A DNA stretch of 64,000 nt from positions 682,001-746,000 of the forward strand of contig OZ244173.1 in NCBI GenBank assembly GCA_965216515.1. The letters are read 5' to 3'. The translations under genes and the position numbers were made by a program. This DNA comes from CAXMRP01 sp965216515 (lineage in GTDB: Bacteria > Pseudomonadota > Alphaproteobacteria > Rhizobiales > Afifellaceae). The notes under the pieces are model-generated. The model saw only the letters and a list, made by a program, of their open reading frames with translations, ran no database searches and was not told the DNA's origin. Below, in pieces: positions 61,380 through 64,000 of this stretch; position 1 is the first letter of the stretch, and every line of letters starts with the position of its first letter.

Positions 61380-62506
61380 GCCGCCAGCCGCCCCGGCCGA
61401 TCGCCGAACGCCCTGTCCAGGAGGATTGATATCCGGTCCGGATCGGTTTGCGTCAGCAGCTCGCGACGAAGCGCCGGCGACGCCGGATCGCCGGCCTGTT
61501 CCAGATACCAGTTCAGGTGCTTGCGCGCCGTGCGCACGCCGATCGCCGTGCCGTAGTGGGTCAGCATCGCCGCATGATGCGCAGCGATGAGATCGCGCAG
61601 CGCCGCGCCGTCCGGCGCCGCGAGCCGGGCGTCCCCGGCCATCGCCCGCGCCGCCTGGCCAACGATCCAGGGCCGGCCATAACTGCCGCGTCCGATCATC
61701 ACAGCATCGGCGCCGGTGGTAGCGCGCATCCGCGCCGCATCGTCCGGCCGGGTGAGATCACCGTTGGCGACAAGCGGCACATCGACTTCCGCCCGCACCC
61801 CGGCGATCGCTGTCCAGTCGGCCCGGCCCTTGAAGAACTGACACCGTGTCCGGCCGTGAACGGTGATCATGGCAACGCCGGCGTCCACGGCGCGGCGGGC
61901 AAGCGCCGGTGCATTGTGGCTGGTCTCGTCCCAGCCAAGCCGCATCTTCACACACACCGGCACACGCGCCCGGCTCACGGTCGCGTCAATGATCCGCAAT
62001 GCCCGATCCATGTCCCGCATCAGCGCCGAGCCGCCATAGCCGCCGGTCACCTTCTTGGCCGGGCACCCCATGTTGATGTCGATCAGGTCGGCGCCGGCCT
62101 CCTCGGCAACGGCAACGCCGAGCGCCATGGCATCCGGCTCCCGTCCGGCGATCTGAACCGCATGCACCGGCAGTCCCTCGCCTTCTGCCCGCAGCCGGGC
62201 TTCGTCGGCCTTTGCCCCCTGCCGCTCGTCGGCCCACGCGCCGGCGACCATTTCCGAGATCACCAGCCCTGCCCCGAACCGGGCGGCCAGCCGCCGGAAC
62301 GGCAGGTCGGAAACGCCCGACATCGGCGCCAGAAAGGCCCGGTTGGGGATGATTACCCCACCGACGCAAAGCGGTCCGCCATCCAATCCGGGCGCCGATG
62401 GCCGGCCCGGTTGCGTTCCGGCATCCCGATGGTCCGGCCGATGGTCCGGCCGAGGGTCCGGCCGAGGGTCCGCCGCCGGGACCCGTTTGCGCGCCTGCCC
62501 GGTCAT
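61376..62506 (-). CDS. dusB: tRNA-dihydrouridine synthase (NifR3)
   Basis: A 376-residue FMN enzyme that reduces uridines in the tRNA D-loop. Motifs: FLAPMSGVSDLPFRRLA, INMGCPAKKVTGGYGGSALM with the catalytic Cys, VHGRTRCQFFKG, NGDL and VMIGRGSYGRPW. The first about 45 residues lie outside the conserved core and contain the repeat DPRPDPRPDHRPDH, produced by a 12-bp tandem repeat; the true start may therefore be further downstream (for example a TTG before the core). It is the first gene of dusB-ntrB-ntrC. Confidence 0.92.
   Translation of the reverse strand: MTGQARKRVPAADPRPDPRPDHRPDHRDAGTQPGRPSAPGLDGGPLCVGGVIIPNRAFLAPMSGVSDLPFRRLAARFGAGLVISEMVAGAWADERQGAKADEARLRAEGEGLPVHAVQIAGREPDAMALGVAVAEEAGADLIDINMGCPAKKVTGGYGGSALMRDMDRALRIIDATVSRARVPVCVKMRLGWDETSHNAPALARRAVDAGVAMITVHGRTRCQFFKGRADWTAIAGVRAEVDVPLVANGDLTRPDDAARMRATTGADAVMIGRGSYGRPWIVGQAARAMAGDARLAAPDGAALRDLIAAHHAAMLTHYGTAIGVRTARKHLNWYLEQAGDPASPALRRELLTQTDPDRISILLDRAFGDRPGRLAA
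62428..62474. repeat. 12-bp tandem repeat, about four copies, at the dusB 5' end
   Basis: Units gatggtccggcc at 62428-62439 and 62440-62451, then gagggtccggcc at 62452-62463 and a partial fourth copy. If translated it gives PDHR/PDPR repeats. Confidence 0.85.
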
Positions 62507-62563
62507 CGGGCGAAGGCGTCCGGTTTCGCCGGCATGTCTGCGATCCGTGGTTGTGATGAAAAA

Positions 62564-62592
62564 TTGCTCATTTTCAGGTCTGCACATATTTT
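62564..62592 (+). promoter_or_regulatory. candidate promoter for ispDF
   Basis: TTGCTC (62564-62569), 17 bp, TATTTT (62587-62592), within the AT-rich part of the dusB/ispDF divergent region. It would give a leader of about 120 nt. Confidence 0.35.
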
Positions 62593-62720
62593 AAACAATT
62601 GCTGCGTTGCAGCAAGGTGGATGTTTGCCGGCTGGCGGCCGCCGCCATCGCAATTGTCCACGGTCTGGGATAAGACCTGATGACGTTCACCCCAACCCGC
62701 CGTCGCCGGATATCTCTGCC

Positions 62721-63905
62721 ATGCCCCGTTTCGCTGCACTGATCGTCGCCGCAGGCCGCGGATCCCGCGCCGGCCGGGCTGTGCCCAAGCAATACGAGCC
62801 GGTCGCCGGTGTGCCGGTTCTGCGTCGCAGCATCGATGCCCTGCGCCGGTGGGAGGCCGACCTGCCGGTGATCGTCGCCATCGCCGCTGCCGACAGGGAC
62901 CGCTTCGATGCCGCGACCTCCGGCCTTCGTGATGTCACTGCGACAACAGGCGGCGCAACCCGCCAGAAATCGGTTTGCGCCGGATTGCGGGCGCTTGCCG
63001 CCGGACAGTCGGCGCCCGAATATGTGATGATCCACGACGCCGCCCGGCCCTTCTGCCCGCCCGACCTGCTGGCCCGCCTTGCCGCCGCCGTCGGCACCGG
63101 CCGCGGTGCTGTTCCCGTTTTGCCGGTCACCGACACGCTGAACCGCACCGTCGACGGCCGGATCGCCGAACCGGTGGACCGGAACGGCCTTGCCGCCATG
63201 CAGACGCCGCAGGTTTTCCCCTTCCCTGCCATCCGGGCCGCCCACGAACGGGCGTCGGCGGAGAACGGCGCCGATATCACCGACGACGTGGCCGTTGCCC
63301 GCCGGGCCGGGCTTGACTTCGCCGCCGTGCCGGGCGATCCCGCCAATCTCAAACTCACATGGCCGGAGGATTTCGCCATCGCCGAAACCCGGCTGGCCTT
63401 CGCCGGCACAACCAGACAGTCGCGGACCGGCCAGGGCTTCGACGTTCATGCCTTCGGACCCGGCGACCGGATAACCCTGTGCGGAGTCGCGATCCCCCAC
63501 GACCACGGGCTTGTCGGCCATTCCGACGCCGATGTCGGCCTCCACGCCCTGACCGATGCGATATTGGGAGCGATTTGCGACGGCGACATCGGCAGCCATT
63601 TTCCGCCCTCCGACCCGCAGTGGGCAGGCGCGGCGTCACGGGTGTTTCTGGCCGACGCAGCCGCCCGCGCCGCCGCCCGCGGCGGGGTCATCGTCAATCT
63701 CGACGTGACCCTGATCTGCCAGGCGCCGAGGATCGGCCCTCACCGCGACACAATGCGCGCCCGCATCGCGGAGATATGCGCCGTCGACGTCGGCCGGGTC
63801 GCCGTCAAGGCGACGACCAGCGAGGGGTTGGGCTTCACCGGCCGCGGCGAAGGGATCGCCGCACTGGCAACGGCAACGCTGGAACTGCCCGCGGGGACGC
63901 CGTGA
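62721..63905 (+). CDS. ispDF: bifunctional IspD/IspF (MEP cytidylyltransferase and MECDP synthase)
   Basis: A 394-residue fusion catalysing two MEP-pathway steps. The IspD half (1-230) shows ALIVAAGRGSRAG, VPKQYEP, MIHDAARPF and ADITDDVAV. The IspF half (237-394) shows TGQGFDVHAFGPGD, LVGHSDADVGLHALTDAILGAICDGDIGSHFP and TTSEGLGFTGRGEGI, with the zinc ligands D and H. The fusion is characteristic of alphaproteobacteria and epsilonproteobacteria. Start ATG 62721 (MPRFAALIVAAG). Divergent from dusB; the stop overlaps the next GTG by 4 bp. Confidence 0.97.
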   Translation: MPRFAALIVAAGRGSRAGRAVPKQYEPVAGVPVLRRSIDALRRWEADLPVIVAIAAADRDRFDAATSGLRDVTATTGGATRQKSVCAGLRALAAGQSAPEYVMIHDAARPFCPPDLLARLAAAVGTGRGAVPVLPVTDTLNRTVDGRIAEPVDRNGLAAMQTPQVFPFPAIRAAHERASAENGADITDDVAVARRAGLDFAAVPGDPANLKLTWPEDFAIAETRLAFAGTTRQSRTGQGFDVHAFGPGDRITLCGVAIPHDHGLVGHSDADVGLHALTDAILGAICDGDIGSHFPPSDPQWAGAASRVFLADAAARAAARGGVIVNLDVTLICQAPRIGPHRDTMRARIAEICAVDVGRVAVKATTSEGLGFTGRGEGIAALATATLELPAGTP

Positions 63906-64000
63906 CTGCGCTGCCGGACAACCTGATCGCGGAGGCCGCTGCGCTTCTGGAGCGCTGCCGGGCCGCCGGCCTGACGCTCGCCACCGCGGAATCCTGCACC
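63902..64000 (+). CDS. CinA-family nicotinamide-nucleotide amidohydrolase (5' end only)
   Basis: Only 33 codons are in the window. The GTG at 63902 overlaps the ispDF stop (GTGA). The translation LIAEAAALLERCRAAGLTLATAESCT matches the start of the CinA C-terminal/PncC domain, which deamidates NMN to NaMN. Its position after ispDF is typical in this class. Confidence 0.8.
   Translation, partial: MTALPDNLIAEAAALLERCRAAGLTLATAESCT

Overview
The window is chromosomal DNA from a high-GC alphaproteobacterium. The strongest taxonomic evidence is the right end: dusB(nifR3)-ntrB-ntrC followed by ntrY-ntrX-trkA-trkH-dat-hfq-hflX, with mazG convergent and ispDF divergent. This arrangement is typical of Rhodospirillales/Rhizobiales-type alphaproteobacteria. 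The left half is accessory catabolism and transport, with functions (DMSP lyase, onium demethylation, TRAP transport) that suggest a marine or saline free-living heterotroph. I see no insertion sequences, prophage, CRISPR array or rRNA. There is one tRNA, tRNA-Ser(UGA).

Layout. 1-8.6 kb: a corrinoid one-carbon island with a methyl-THF:corrinoid methyltransferase (partial), MetF, a MetV-like Cys-rich protein, a 'virulence factor' family protein and a corrinoid protein, all on the minus strand. A divergent pyrrolysine-free MttB-family methyltransferase and a betaine/homocysteine methyltransferase follow, then a desaturase and a PhnD-like binding protein. 8.8-13.9 kb: a gene carrying all the active-site residues of the DMSP lyase DddP, a small membrane-anchored protein, and a TRAP transporter (dctQ-dctM-dctP) with a terminator. 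14-17.7 kb: an EamA exporter and small envelope or stress proteins. 17.8-25 kb: a four-gene ABC importer, a Rid protein, a GT10 glycosyltransferase and an iron alcohol dehydrogenase. 25.2-37.7 kb: a CoA-transferase, enoyl-CoA hydratase, aldehyde dehydrogenase and GMC dehydrogenase operon with its LacI regulator, an AraC regulator, two methyltransferases and an SdhA-like flavoprotein. 37.8-46.5 kb: housekeeping genes rlpA-dacC-tmk-holB-metG-tatD-phnP-like. 46.6-47.7 kb: a toxin-antitoxin-like module. 48-64 kb: the conserved core described above.

How it may fit together. Methyl groups from a quaternary amine or onium compound would pass through MttB-type enzyme, corrinoid protein and MtgA-type enzyme to THF, then be oxidised by MetF or used for methionine. 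DMSP cleavage by DddP would give DMS and acrylate. The CoA-transferase/hydratase/dehydrogenase operon could in principle process acrylate or 3-hydroxypropionate, but this is inference. The clearest regulatory finding is the palindrome TGGAACGTTCCA. It occurs twice in front of the CoA-transferase operon and once in front of the SdhA-like flavoprotein. At both promoters one copy lies between a TTGACA box and a candidate -10 box. It is the probable operator of the neighbouring LacI-family repressor.

Short perfect tandem duplications (12, 13, 16, 18 and about 32 bp) occur repeatedly, several touching gene ends, and look like recent replication-slippage events.
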